A model generated the notes under the pieces. It saw nothing but the letters and a program-made list of their open reading frames with translations, ran no database searches and was not told the origin of the DNA. From Dolichospermum flos-aquae CCAP 1403/13F (GTDB taxonomy: Bacteria; Cyanobacteriota; Cyanobacteriia; Cyanobacteriales; Nostocaceae), in the NCBI RefSeq assembly GCF_012516395.1, contig NZ_CP051206.1:1594501-1658500 (forward strand): a DNA stretch of 64,000 nucleotides, read 5' to 3'. A program made the translations under genes and the position numbers. Shown one piece after another: positions 47,488-55,803 of this stretch. Every line of letters starts with the position of its first letter. Within the stretch, counting starts at the first letter, position 1.

Positions 47488-47946
47488 AGTTTTTACCTTA
47501 GATGACAAAAATACAAATCTTGACTATTTTAAGGGTCTTTATGTCCTCATTATCAACTTTTCCGGGTAGCGGTTGCGTTAAGGGGAAGAATTTATGGGAA
47601 TGGGGGATTTTTGGTAATGGTTTTTACGTTTTTTTCTCACGCAGAGGCGCAGAGGCACTCCAGAGAATTTAATTGTTTATTTATTCGTTATGGATTATGA
47701 CAATAAAGCTGCACAGATAATTAATTTATCTTTCTTTATCTGCGTTTATCTCCGTTCATCTGCGTTCAATTATTTATTGTTAGATATATAAAATAGGCAA
47801 TAAAAATAATTGCTTTTAAATGCCTGATATAGAAAATGGCAGAAATGGTAATTTACTCTTTTCTGCCAAAAGAATTAATTTTGTAAAATTCTCAATTACT
47901 AAAATTTTCTCTGTCTTGATTTTGTTAAATTAAGATTATGAGAAGT
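47488..47946. other. carB upstream region
   Basis: A 459-bp gap between carB and dps. It contains CACGCAGAGGCGCAGAGGCAC at about 47639-47659 and TTATCTGCGTTTATCTCCG, CATCTGCGTTC repeats at about 47735-47770. The last part before the dps stop is AT-rich. No gene recognised. Confidence 0.45.
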
Positions 47947-48501
47947 TTAATTTTGAGCAAGTTGCACAAAACCCAAGGTTAAGCTATCTTTCGCTAGGAA
48001 GTGAGCTAAGTGATAAGCTCTTTCTTCAGTTTTTAAGAGGATTTTTTCGTATAAGTAGCGTGTGCCTCTATCACCTAAACTCTCTGCCTGTGCGGCTTGA
48101 CGGCGAATTACTCCAATTAATGCTTGTTCGGCAATTAGGTTATTTTCTACCATCTTCCGAGCAGAAAACACGCCATCTGCTTCTGGTTCAAAACAGCATA
48201 ATTCAGCTAATTTGCTGAAACTTGCTGCGGGTATACCGCCCAAACCATTCAAGCGCTCGCCGATTTCATGGATGTGATCTTGTACTTCTTTGTAGCTGGC
48301 GTTAAAAAATTCATGCAGTGAATTGAATTCTGCACCTTCAACTACAAAATGATGTTTTTGGTATTGTAAGTACAATGCCTGAAAACTAGCTAATACGACA
48401 TTAAATCCTTCAACAACTGGGGCGGTAACACTGTGATCTAGTAATACAGGATTGTCGTAAACCTGACCAAAATTGTGTAATATAGTTTGCGTATCAGACA
48501 T
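47947..48501 (-). CDS. Dps family iron-storage/DNA-protection protein
   Basis: A 184-residue miniferritin forming 12-subunit cages that oxidise ferrous iron with H2O2. The ferroxidase motif is partly visible in [18 protein letters not shown] and in [20 protein letters not shown] (the D-x-x-x-E-x-x-E/R region). [20 protein letters not shown] is the third helix, and the C-terminus carries further helices. Heterocystous cyanobacteria have several Dps paralogues; I cannot say which this is. The promoter lies in the 345-bp gap that follows. Confidence 0.88.
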   Translation of the reverse strand: MSDTQTILHNFGQVYDNPVLLDHSVTAPVVEGFNVVLASFQALYLQYQKHHFVVEGAEFNSLHEFFNASYKEVQDHIHEIGERLNGLGGIPAASFSKLAELCCFEPEADGVFSARKMVENNLIAEQALIGVIRRQAAQAESLGDRGTRYLYEKILLKTEERAYHLAHFLAKDSLTLGFVQLAQN

Positions 48502-48846
48502 GGTTTTTCTCTCTTTTTAACAGTTATGATTTTTAACTGCTTACCTCTCACATATTAGCATTTTCAAAATAAAATCAAGGCTACTAAATCTAAAAAATTT
48601 TGGCATTATTACCAATCATAAGTATTAATTTCTTGCCTATATCTGTGCTTAAAGATATATATTTGGTATTTATCTTGACTTCATTCTCAAAGTGTGCATA
48701 TCTCTCTATAAATAAAATATGAGATTTTTTCTCAAAATTAATGACAATATTTTGCAGTTAGTGTATTCTAAAGAAAGAAGCTAGACTCCGACTAACTCGC
48801 AAATTTAGGCTGTGGGTTTCTAGTTTTACTGCAATTTTATGGCATT
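48502..48846. other. dps promoter region
   Basis: AT-rich gap between divergent genes with several TATA-like stretches (for example ATATATATTTGG near 48655). No gene or clear operator identified. Confidence 0.4.
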
Positions 48847-49116
48847 TTGAGGGCTACTCGCTTGAAATCTTCTAGCTCAGACACAGATAAAAAGCACGTT
48901 ATTGATATAAGTTGGGCAGACCGTTGGCAGGTTTATCAACGCTTACAAGAATTAGATATAATTTGTGTTTGTGAAACTAACCAGCCTTTAATGGTAGAAA
49001 TAAATAACCCCACCGCAGCTATTCAACTTTGGAGTGTGATTCAACAATTTACTGCTTCTCGTCAAGACTTGATTGGAAATATTGAAAATTGTTGGTGGAA
49101 AACGTCGGAACTGTGA
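48847..49116 (+). CDS. Small conserved cyanobacterial protein
   Basis: A predicted 89-residue protein with the conserved-looking core HVIDISWADRWQVYQRLQEL, DIICVCETNQPLMVEIN and PTAAIQLWSVIQQFTASRQD, ending ENCWWKTSEL. It has the feel of the short Asr-type unknowns found across Nostocales. There is no ATG; the start is TTG 48847 or TTG 48862. The final codons and stop sit inside a 76-bp tandem duplication. It is on the same strand as the [2Fe-2S] gene, 142 bases upstream of it. Confidence 0.55.
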   Translation: MRATRLKSSSSDTDKKHVIDISWADRWQVYQRLQELDIICVCETNQPLMVEINNPTAAIQLWSVIQQFTASRQDLIGNIENCWWKTSEL

Positions 49117-49246
49117 TTTTTGTGATGATGATTTTTTTACTTCTGACTCTTAACCATTATTTATAGTGAATGAGAAAACGTCGGAACTGTGATTTTTGTG
49201 ATGATGATTTTTTTACTTCTGACTCTTAACCATTATTTATAGTGAG
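49098..49246. repeat. Tandem 76-bp duplication
   Basis: Two copies (49098-49173 and 49174-49246) starting GAAAACGTCGGAACTGTGAT and ending TTATTTATAGTGA. The first copy includes the last codons and TGA stop of the upstream small gene; the second is non-coding but carries the same text. Confidence 0.9.
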
Positions 49247-49258
49247 CGAAGTTGAACC

Positions 49259-49879
49259 ATGAGTATATCTACTAATGCAGCAGTAACGGAATTTTGTTTT
49301 GAAGGCAGATTTCTGGATTTTGTGATCAAGGATGGATATAAGCTAAAAGGTTTGTTATTGGGAACTTCTGAGGGTGAATGTTATATAAAATTAGCCAAGC
49401 ATTTACGGAGTGCTTTTGATTTGCGTTTACCTCAAGGGACTTGGCTGCAAGTTGTGGGGACAAAACAATACAACGCGAAAAAAGATCAGGTAACTCTGGT
49501 AGGGGAACGAGTTATGGCTGCAAGTGCTGATATGGGAACAGTTGCAGCGCAAATTCCAGCTAAGACGAAACCAGCTAAAACGCAAACAATTCTAGTTTGT
49601 CAAAAATCTGATTGTATGAAGCGTGGTGGTAAAACTTTGTGTCAAGCCTTGGAGTCGGAGTTAATAAATAACGGTTTAGAAAATTCAGTCACTATTAAAG
49701 GTACTGGCTGTATGAAGAACTGTAAAGCCGGTCCTAATTTAGTGATGCCCGATAAAACTCGTTATAGTAAAATTAAAGCTGAACAAGTTCCAGATTTGAT
49801 AGATAAGCATTTTTCTGGGGACATTCGGGAGAAAGCAGAGGATATGGTAGTAAATATTCCCAGCTTTGTGGAGGTTTAG
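49259..49879 (+). CDS. [2Fe-2S] thioredoxin-like ferredoxin protein
   Basis: A 206-residue protein. The first about 95 residues are an unassigned beta-rich domain (FCFEGRFLDFVIKDGYKLKG, RLPQGTWLQVVG). A basic A/K/P-rich linker follows. The C-terminal about 95 residues match the thioredoxin-like [2Fe-2S] ferredoxin fold (as in NuoE and the cyanobacterial HoxE/HoxF N-terminal domains): ILVCQKSDCMKRGGKTLCQ, then TGCMKNCKAGPNLVM. This gives the C-x(10-14)-C and C-x3-C cluster ligands. Electron partner unknown. It starts at ATG 49259 after TTGAACC and is likely co-transcribed with the small gene upstream. Confidence 0.75.
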   Translation: MSISTNAAVTEFCFEGRFLDFVIKDGYKLKGLLLGTSEGECYIKLAKHLRSAFDLRLPQGTWLQVVGTKQYNAKKDQVTLVGERVMAASADMGTVAAQIPAKTKPAKTQTILVCQKSDCMKRGGKTLCQALESELINNGLENSVTIKGTGCMKNCKAGPNLVMPDKTRYSKIKAEQVPDLIDKHFSGDIREKAEDMVVNIPSFVEV

Positions 49880-49887
49880 TAAATATA

Positions 49888-49953
49888 AGATCCCCGACTT
49901 CTTTTATTTATTATCTCCATAAATGATAAATTGATCTCAGAAGTCGGGGATCT
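49888..49953. repeat. 66-bp hairpin repeat, copy 1
   Basis: Arms AGATCCCCGACTTCT and its exact complement (15 bp each) surround a 36-base AT-rich centre. It begins nine bases after the [2Fe-2S] gene stop and may act as its terminator. A second copy with identical arms lies at 51030-51095. Confidence 0.85.
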
Positions 49954-49995
49954 GGGTATCAACAAGTGCTATAGCTAAATACCTTAATACCTGTT

Positions 49996-50241
49996 TCAAC
50001 TATATTTCTCCTCTAGGTAATTAACATAACTTTCCTCTGAATTTTCTGATTCTAAGCGAATTACACCTATGAGGCTTTGTGTCCAGGGGTCAAGTTTAGA
50101 TAAGGTTTCTAGGGTAGGTTGAGGAGGAATAGAAGATAGTGTTTCTTGTTGAATTGATGCTAGTAAGGTTTGTACAAGAGTCCAACGTTCTTTGATTGGT
50201 AATTCTAATACCTGTTCTTGCAATTCTTGTAATTTAATCAT
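49996..50241 (-). CDS. Antitoxin-like small protein (addiction module type)
   Basis: An 81-residue protein from ATG 50241; a longer form starts 10 residues earlier at a GTG or ATG at 50271. The pattern KLQELQEQVLELPIKERWTLV and QTLLASIQQ resembles the N-terminal helices of small cyanobacterial antitoxins (addiction-module component or DUF2281-like). No toxin gene is adjacent to it, though a higBA-type pair begins 67 bases upstream of its start. It may be a third component or an orphan. Moderate confidence. Confidence 0.5.
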   Translation of the reverse strand: MIKLQELQEQVLELPIKERWTLVQTLLASIQQETLSSIPPQPTLETLSKLDPWTQSLIGVIRLESENSEESYVNYLEEKYS

Positions 50242-50307
50242 TACTTTGTGGTTAAATTGACTATTCACCATTATAATAGATAAGAAGATATAACAAACAT
50301 ATTTGTG

Positions 50308-50616
50308 TTAATCTTTTGCCAGTAAAGAATAAGGAATAATTTGATTTAAAATTTCTCCTAAATTCCTTTTTGCTTCCATTATTTCATAAGCATTTTGCAA
50401 TCGTAAAAAATAACCATCTGAAAGTCTAAAATAGCGACAAAGGCGTAAATCTATATCTGCTGTCATTTTAAGTTTACCTGTAATAATTCCTTGAATAGTA
50501 GGATAAGTTAAACTTAAATTAACAGCTAAAGTATTTTCGCTGATGTCTAATTCTTCTAAAAATTCATATTTTAAAATTTCACCAGCATGGGGATTATGTA
50601 GTAAGTTATTTTCCAT
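50308..50616 (-). CDS. HigA-family antitoxin
   Basis: A 102-residue antitoxin of the HigA/VapI XRE type. HAGEILKYEFLEELDISENT and LAVNLSLTYPTIQGIITGKL form the helix-turn-helix; DIDLRLCRYFRLSDGYFLRL is the C-terminal helix region. It binds the toxin and, in the family, the operon promoter. The toxin gene lies immediately upstream (11-bp gap), the usual higB-higA order. Confidence 0.85.
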   Translation of the reverse strand: MENNLLHNPHAGEILKYEFLEELDISENTLAVNLSLTYPTIQGIITGKLKMTADIDLRLCRYFRLSDGYFLRLQNAYEIMEAKRNLGEILNQIIPYSLLAKD

Positions 50617-50627
50617 GACTTTTTCTC

Positions 50628-50909
50628 CTAATGGTAATCCACTATTTCTACATTATAAGCATTTCCATTTTCCCAAATGAAACAGATCCGCCATTGCTTT
50701 GTAATACGGATACTGTATTCTCCCATTCTATCTCCAGAAAGGGCTTCTAAGCGATTTCCTGGCGGGATACGCAAGTCATCTAAATTAGCTGATGCTTCTA
50801 GTTGTCGCAATTTGCGTAATGCTCGTTCTTGGATATCTACTGGTAATTTTCTTGAACTTACCCCCTGCCATATTTTTTCGGTTTCTTTACAACTAAAGGA
50901 AACAATCAT
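50628..50909 (-). CDS. HigB/RelE-type toxin
   Basis: A 93-residue RelE-superfamily mRNA interferase, the toxin of the pair. KLPVDIQERALRKLRQLEAS, LRIPPGNRLEALSGDRMGEY and IRITKQWRICFIWENGNAYN are HigB-typical, with basic residues positioned for RNA cleavage. Translation from ATG 50909. Its last codons (about 50649-50677) are duplicated as a 29-bp exact direct repeat at 51001-51029. Confidence 0.88.
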   Translation of the reverse strand: MIVSFSCKETEKIWQGVSSRKLPVDIQERALRKLRQLEASANLDDLRIPPGNRLEALSGDRMGEYSIRITKQWRICFIWENGNAYNVEIVDYH

Positions 50910-51029
50910 TACTTTTAATTATTTATTATCATTAATTCTACGTTACGGTGTTATTAATTGTTGTTGGGTTTCCTTGCGTCAACCCAACCTACTAAATTAC
51001 TACATTATAAGCATTTCCATTTTCCCAAA

Positions 51030-51095
51030 AGATCCCCGACTTCTTTTCAAGATTTTTCTAGTCAACAAATAATTAATCTTAGAAGTCGGGGATCT
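51030..51095. repeat. 66-bp hairpin repeat, copy 2
   Basis: Same 15-base arms (AGATCCCCGACTTCT and its complement) and the same total length as the copy at 49888-49953, but the AT-rich centres differ. It abuts the duplicated higB 3' fragment. Confidence 0.85.
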
Positions 51096-51201
51096 GAAAA
51101 ATGAAGTGCGGAATATGGGTTATAGAGGATAAACTATCTGCATAAACTACTCCATCTATTAAATTAGCTCATTATCTGATAAAAATTAAATTAATAGAGA
51201 T

Positions 51202-51233
51202 AAAAATTAGGTTACTAATTGATAGTAACCTAA
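51202..51233 (-). terminator. Rho-independent terminator
   Basis: On the minus strand TTAGGTTACTA pairs with TAGTAACCTAA (11-bp stem, loop TCAAT), followed by a T run. It lies about 80 bases past the stop of the sorting-signal protein. Confidence 0.75.
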
Positions 51234-51313
51234 ACAATCATTTGGTAAAAGATTCAAGATAAAATCTCTATTTTATTGTTCAGAGAGATGAATTGTTGAA
51301 TCGAGAACAGCAA

Positions 51314-52003
51314 TTAAAGGCTTTTGCATCTGTTTTGAGAAAGCTTGTTTTTGCACCACAAGCCAAACCCGAAGAGAACAGTGCTACCAACAACAGGGAG
51401 CGCGTCGGTTTCCCAGGGAACTGCTGTAACAACGACATTATCCAAAGCAGGCCCAGTGGCGGTATTATTGAGACTGGCAAAGGAAAGGGTAGTACTATTA
51501 CTATCGGCTACAAAACCAAAGGTTTGGGACAACCATCCCATATTCGCCAAAGTTTTCCCCGTAACATCAAAGTTAAAATCCTGGGAACTTCCCCCAGCCG
51601 ACAGCCTTAATGTTTTAACTGTTGGACCATCTTGCACATTACCAGCCAAATCGAAACCAGCCAAATCGAAGCTAACTGAATACTGATTTCCTGGCTGAGT
51701 CACAAAAGTTTGTGCGATACTCCCAGCTTGCGAACCACTTAAATCTAAACTAAAACTACCATTGGAATTCTGCCAATATTCGTTGATATAATCAACATTT
51801 CCATTGGTAACTGTCCAATCATTAATGGCAGTTGAACCATTCGATAGGTTTTTAATAGGAAAACCACTGCCTAATGATGAATTTTCAAAGCTACCATTTT
51901 TGATCAAATTGATGGCTGAGGCAGGATTGGTCGCTAATAAAAAAGAAGCAGAGAAACCAGTTAGAGTAAGAATCTGAAACAGTTTAATGGGAAATGTTTT
52001 CAT
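51314..52003 (-). CDS. Secreted DUF642-like protein with PFE-CTERM-like tail
   Basis: A 229-residue exported protein. The signal peptide is about residues 1-30 (FQILTLTGFSASFLLATNPA, then SA). The jelly-roll-like domain matches the choice-of-anchor C type: NLIKNGSFENSSLGSGFPIK, INDWTVTNGNVDYINEYWQN and SIAQTFVTQPGNQYSVSFDL. The tail VPWETDALPVVGSTVLFGFG followed by a basic end is the cyanobacterial PFE/PEP-CTERM-type sorting signal, with W in place of F. It is probably anchored or processed by an exosortase-like system, though no such gene is in the window. Confidence 0.8.
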   Translation of the reverse strand: MKTFPIKLFQILTLTGFSASFLLATNPASAINLIKNGSFENSSLGSGFPIKNLSNGSTAINDWTVTNGNVDYINEYWQNSNGSFSLDLSGSQAGSIAQTFVTQPGNQYSVSFDLAGFDLAGNVQDGPTVKTLRLSAGGSSQDFNFDVTGKTLANMGWLSQTFGFVADSNSTTLSFASLNNTATGPALDNVVVTAVPWETDALPVVGSTVLFGFGLWCKNKLSQNRCKSL

Positions 52004-52364
52004 TGTAATTATGAAGATACAGCAAGTTCAGCTTGAGTGAGGTACACCTTATTACTATGATAACTCATACTACGTATTTGTGTCAACTGCTGATGCTATA
52101 GCAGTCTTATTTGAGTCTTGAAGGGGTTTTTAACTAACCACTCCAGACACAGACAACACAGAAACCAGAAGAGTCATCTATAACTAACTCTCAATTAGTC
52201 TTGTTTTATTTAATGGTATTTAAAATTGCTTATGCAGTGAAGACAGTTCTTCCTCGTCAATACTATGATAACACAGTCCTGGCTTCGTGTCAAGAGACTT
52301 CTTTCTTTTAAACGCGAAAAAATAATGTTTTTGAAATCTGATCATGTAGCGAAGCCATATTATC
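52004..52364. other. Intergenic region upstream of sorting-signal gene
   Basis: Promoter side of the secreted protein and 3' side of cupB. No gene recognised; a plus-strand frame of 79 codons here overlaps cupB and looks spurious. Confidence 0.4.
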
Positions 52365-53492
52365 CTATTTATTTACTGCTAATAACTGGGAGTTTTCTAA
52401 TCTTGACAGCCACTTTTCTAAATAAACTTGAATGGCTTTTTTCTCAGATGAATCTTGAGTATCCAATGGATAAGGTAAAAGTCCTAAAATTGCGGCCGTG
52501 GTGACGCAAAACATGGATTTTTGGAAACTCATACAAATTTGTACCCGCAAATCATCTTCACACCTGAGACTGCGACGATAAATATTATGTAAATATTCTG
52601 GCAAATAATGACGCATATCCTGCATTAATAATGTGGGAGGAATTCCTGCACCACCAATAGGTAAAGGATCGGCGTATAATGCACCATATTGGAATCGAGA
52701 TTGATCTGGAGGAACTTGATATGCTTGAGCGTTTAAAGACACTGTTCCTAAAAATGGTGTACCTCTAAAAAATACGGCTTCTACATAAGGAACTGCGGTA
52801 TCTGCAAGGAAGGTTAAACCAACTGATTTGGGAATCAGATCATAGACTTTATCGTCTATTTTGACACTGTATGTAATTGGTGTCATTGCATCTGCAACTA
52901 AAGCCAGTTTAATATGTTCTACAACTTGGGGAATTGATTTAATTTGTCCGTTGTCATAGCGATCTGATAGACTCAGAAACATATCCGCCATGACTCGCCA
53001 AAATTGACCTAAACCAGTGTAATAAGCGGAGACTCGTAACTGTTCTATTAAGAATTCGGGAAACAGTTCATTAAGTCCCAAAATCAGGGGATTATATTTA
53101 AATTTAGCAGTAATAACAGCTTTTGCTCTATCTTGAAATTCTTTAGTATCTAAATATGCGTCTAAACCACCACCACCATGCCACATCATGGTTTTCATGC
53201 AATATTCGGCATATTCAAAATTAATCCGATCATGCCATAAATGACGGATTAATTTAGCAAAAGAAACATCACCATCAAAATATTTAAAGAAGGGAAAAAA
53301 TATTAAAAATTGATGTTCAGCAATGTAGATAAGATTTTTAGAATAAGCATCTAAAACCACTCCATAACTTTTGAGAATACCAACAACTTCTAAAACGTTT
53401 TCGGGACTATCTTTGAGTAATGCTTCTCCAGTTTGTAAGCGTTGAATATATTCAGCTAGGGGGTTGTAGGTGGGATTTTTTTGAGTTTTCAT
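52365..53492 (-). CDS. cupB: CO2 hydration protein (CupB/ChpX type)
   Basis: A 375-residue CO2-hydration subunit of a specialised NDH-1 complex, proposed to convert CO2 to bicarbonate at the cytoplasmic face of the thylakoid using proton-pumping energy. The family's conserved parts are PLAEYIQRLQTGEALLKDSP, ENVLEVVGILKSYGVVLDAY, HQFLIFFPFFKYFDGDVSFA and LLPYPLDTQDSSEKKAIQVY. I start at ATG 53492 (MKTQKNPT). It follows ndhD4 on the same strand, but the intergenic gap is filled by a six-copy tandem repeat. The B rather than A type is inferred from the operon setting beside ccm genes and from the N-terminal sequence. Confidence 0.8.
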   Translation of the reverse strand: MKTQKNPTYNPLAEYIQRLQTGEALLKDSPENVLEVVGILKSYGVVLDAYSKNLIYIAEHQFLIFFPFFKYFDGDVSFAKLIRHLWHDRINFEYAEYCMKTMMWHGGGGLDAYLDTKEFQDRAKAVITAKFKYNPLILGLNELFPEFLIEQLRVSAYYTGLGQFWRVMADMFLSLSDRYDNGQIKSIPQVVEHIKLALVADAMTPITYSVKIDDKVYDLIPKSVGLTFLADTAVPYVEAVFFRGTPFLGTVSLNAQAYQVPPDQSRFQYGALYADPLPIGGAGIPPTLLMQDMRHYLPEYLHNIYRRSLRCEDDLRVQICMSFQKSMFCVTTAAILGLLPYPLDTQDSSEKKAIQVYLEKWLSRLENSQLLAVNK

Positions 53493-53516
53493 GATGTCAA
53501 TTCTCCTGGAATTCAA

Positions 53517-53940
53517 CTGTCTTAACTATGATTTTTGGGATTTTTTTGATTTGTTTGATGATCTGGTTGTGGTGATTATCTGCCTCCACTGTCTTAACTA
53601 TGATGTTTGGGATTTTTTTGATTTGGTTGATGATCTGGTTGTGGTGATTATCGGCCTCCACTGTCTTAACTATGATGTTTGGGATTTTTTTGATTTGGTT
53701 GATGATCTGGTTGTGGTGATTATCGGCCTCCACTGTCTTAACTATGATTTTTGGGATTTTTTTGATTTGGTTGATGATCTGGTTGTGGTGATTATCGGCC
53801 TCCACTGTCTTAACTATGATGTTTGGGATTTTTTTGATTTGGTTGATGATCTGGTTGTGGTGATTATCGGCCTCCACTGTCTTAACTATGATTTTTGGGA
53901 TTTTTTTGATTTGGTTGATGATCTGGTTGTGGTGATTATT
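53517..53940. repeat. Six-copy 72-bp tandem array
   Basis: Units begin at 53517, 53589, 53661, 53733, 53805 and 53877 with CTGTCTTAACTATGAT and contain GATGATCTGGTTGTGGTGAT. They are nearly identical; T or G at one base (ATTTTTGGG versus ATGTTTGGG) and one GTTTG/GGTTG change distinguish them. The 72-base period is divisible by three, so both strands stay open, but the encoded peptides are mere translations. It lies between ndhD4 and cupB. Confidence 0.92.
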
Positions 53941-53952
53941 TTTCTCGGAAAG

Positions 53953-55449
53953 TTAAGAATCCAATAGTTCCCGACTTGCTACTAGATGATGATTATTCGT
54001 TTTTACCATTGTAGTAATTGTGGCTTGGGTATAATGGACTAACCAATTAGGTTGAATGCCGAAAATAACGATCGCTACTGCTAAAATGATGGCAGGGATG
54101 CGATCGCTCCAATACACACGAGGCAAGTTCATCACTGCTGCTGATAACCGCCCAAAAAAGGCACGATTCAGGAGAATTAGGAAGTAAACCGCAGTTAAAC
54201 CATTTCCGAGCATTGCTAACAATGTTTGTACCGGAAAAACTGCAAAACTGCCCCGAAAAACAATAAATTCGGAAATAAATCCCACCATTCCCGGTATACC
54301 TGCACTGGCCATAACGGCAAAAATCATTAAACTACCAATCACCGGTAAACCTCGTTCTGGGTTTAATAGTCCCCGAATGACATTTAAATCTCGACTACCA
54401 GCTTTTTTGTAAACAACTCCCACCAACAGAAATAACATAGCGGATATTAATCCATGACTAATCATTTGCATTACTGCCCCCAAGACGCTGAGGGGTGTTG
54501 ATGCGGCTGCTGCTAACAAGACATAGCCCATGTGGCCGATAGAACTATAAGCCACCATTTTCTTCATGTCTGTTTGCGCGATCGCACAAGATGCCCCAAA
54601 CAAGACGCTAACTACTGCCCATGTAGCTAACCAAGGTGCTGCATAAGCCCAAGCATCTGGTAATAAATTCATGCCAAATCGCAGTAAGCCATAAGTCCCT
54701 AATTTTAATAATATCCCAGCCAACAGCACAGATATGGGTGTGGAGGCTTCCACGTGGGCATCTGGTAGCCAAGTATGGAAGGGAACGAGGGGGATTTTAA
54801 TACCAAATCCTACTAAAATGCCGACAAGGAGTAAAATTTGCGTTGCTAAGGGTAGAGATTGAGCGTTTAATGTTGCTATGCCAAAACTAGGAGAACCACT
54901 CAACCAAACCATTCCTAAGAAACTGGCTAAAATAACGATTCCTGAAAAAGCTGTATAAATCAGAAATTTCGTGGCTGCATAACCTCGTTTTTCACCTCCC
55001 CAAATCGCAATTAGCAGATATAGAGGTATTAATTCCAATTCATAAAACAGGAAGAATAATAATAAATCCTGTGCTAAAAATGCTCCAGTTACTCCAGCAC
55101 TTAATAGCAGAATTAGAGAGTAGTAAAATCTCGGACGTTGCTGGGATTCATCGCTGCTATAAATAGCAATACAGGTTAATAGTCCATTAAGAATTAATAA
55201 AGGTAGTGATAAACCATCTATCCCCAGATTGTAGTTTAAGCCAATAGCATCTACCCAAGGTAAGGATTCAGCAAATTGTTGACCAATTTCTCCAGGGTTA
55301 AACTGAGTTGCTAGGAAAATAGTCCATGCAAAAATAATCACGCTAAAGAAGAAAGCAATGATTCGGGATAGTTTACCAGAGATGGTAAAAGGATAGAAAC
55401 CAATAAAAGCCGCACCAATTAACGGCAGTAAAATCAATGTACTCAGCAT
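53953..55449 (-). CDS. ndhD4: NDH-1 subunit NdhD (NdhD4 type)
   Basis: A 498-residue proton-channel subunit of a CO2-uptake NDH-1 complex. Hydrophobic helices span the whole protein. Typical parts are LLLFFLFYELELIPLYLLIA, GFGIKIPLVPFHTWLPDAHV, KMVAYSSIGHMGYVLL and SHGLISAMLFLLVGVVYKKA, which include the lysine and histidine positions of the channel. I start at ATG 55449 (MLSTLILLPL); the much longer frame to 55626 begins inside the 73-bp repeat and is an artefact. Between ndhF4 and this gene lie three copies of the repeat. NdhD4 versus NdhD3 is inferred from context. Confidence 0.85.
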   Translation of the reverse strand: MLSTLILLPLIGAAFIGFYPFTISGKLSRIIAFFFSVIIFAWTIFLATQFNPGEIGQQFAESLPWVDAIGLNYNLGIDGLSLPLLILNGLLTCIAIYSSDESQQRPRFYYSLILLLSAGVTGAFLAQDLLLFFLFYELELIPLYLLIAIWGGEKRGYAATKFLIYTAFSGIVILASFLGMVWLSGSPSFGIATLNAQSLPLATQILLLVGILVGFGIKIPLVPFHTWLPDAHVEASTPISVLLAGILLKLGTYGLLRFGMNLLPDAWAYAAPWLATWAVVSVLFGASCAIAQTDMKKMVAYSSIGHMGYVLLAAAASTPLSVLGAVMQMISHGLISAMLFLLVGVVYKKAGSRDLNVIRGLLNPERGLPVIGSLMIFAVMASAGIPGMVGFISEFIVFRGSFAVFPVQTLLAMLGNGLTAVYFLILLNRAFFGRLSAAVMNLPRVYWSDRIPAIILAVAIVIFGIQPNWLVHYTQATITTMVKTNNHHLVASRELLDS

Positions 55450-55803
55450 AGGGGAAGAGGGAATAGGGAACAGGGAACAGGGAACACAGGAGAGAAATAT
55501 TCTTTTGCAACTGACAATTGACAACCGAGAACGGAGAACGGACAACTGTACGGGCGAAGCATTTGGAGAACTATTTTTGGCAATGACCGATAATTTATCT
55601 TCCAAATGCTTCGCCCCTACTGACAACTGACAACTGACAACTGTACGGGTGAAGCATTTGGAGAACTATTTTTGGCAATGACCGATAATTTATCTTCCAA
55701 CAACTGTACGGGCGAAGCATTTGGAGAACTATTTTTGGCAATGACCGATAATTTATCTTCCAAATGCTTCGCCCCTACCGACAACTGACAATTGACAATT
55801 GAC
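55450..55803. repeat. 73-bp repeat cluster between ndhF and ndhD
   Basis: Three copies: complete at 55548-55620, 3'-truncated at 55643-55700 (variant GGGTGAAGC) and complete at 55706-55778. Heptamers CAACTGA and GGGAACA lie between and beside them. All the sequence between the two ndh genes is repeat. Confidence 0.9.

Larger units (their letters stand above)
50910..51313. other. Repeat-rich region upstream of higBA
   Basis: Contains the higBA promoter area, the palindrome GTTGGGTTTCCTTGCGTC (50963-50992), a 29-bp exact duplicate of the higB 3' end (51001-51029), the second 66-bp hairpin repeat (51030-51095) and, on the minus strand, a terminator for the next gene. No gene recognised. Confidence 0.6.

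Noticed and set aside
52265-52504. 79-codon plus-strand frame
   Set aside because: Mostly antisense to cupB, without supporting features.
53517-53940. Possible CRISPR array
   Set aside because: Units are contiguous 72-bp near-identical copies with no unique spacers and no cas genes nearby.
53491-53967. Long open frames on both strands of the 72-bp array (158 and 126 codons)
   Set aside because: They only translate the tandem repeat, whose period is divisible by three; no start context or family match.
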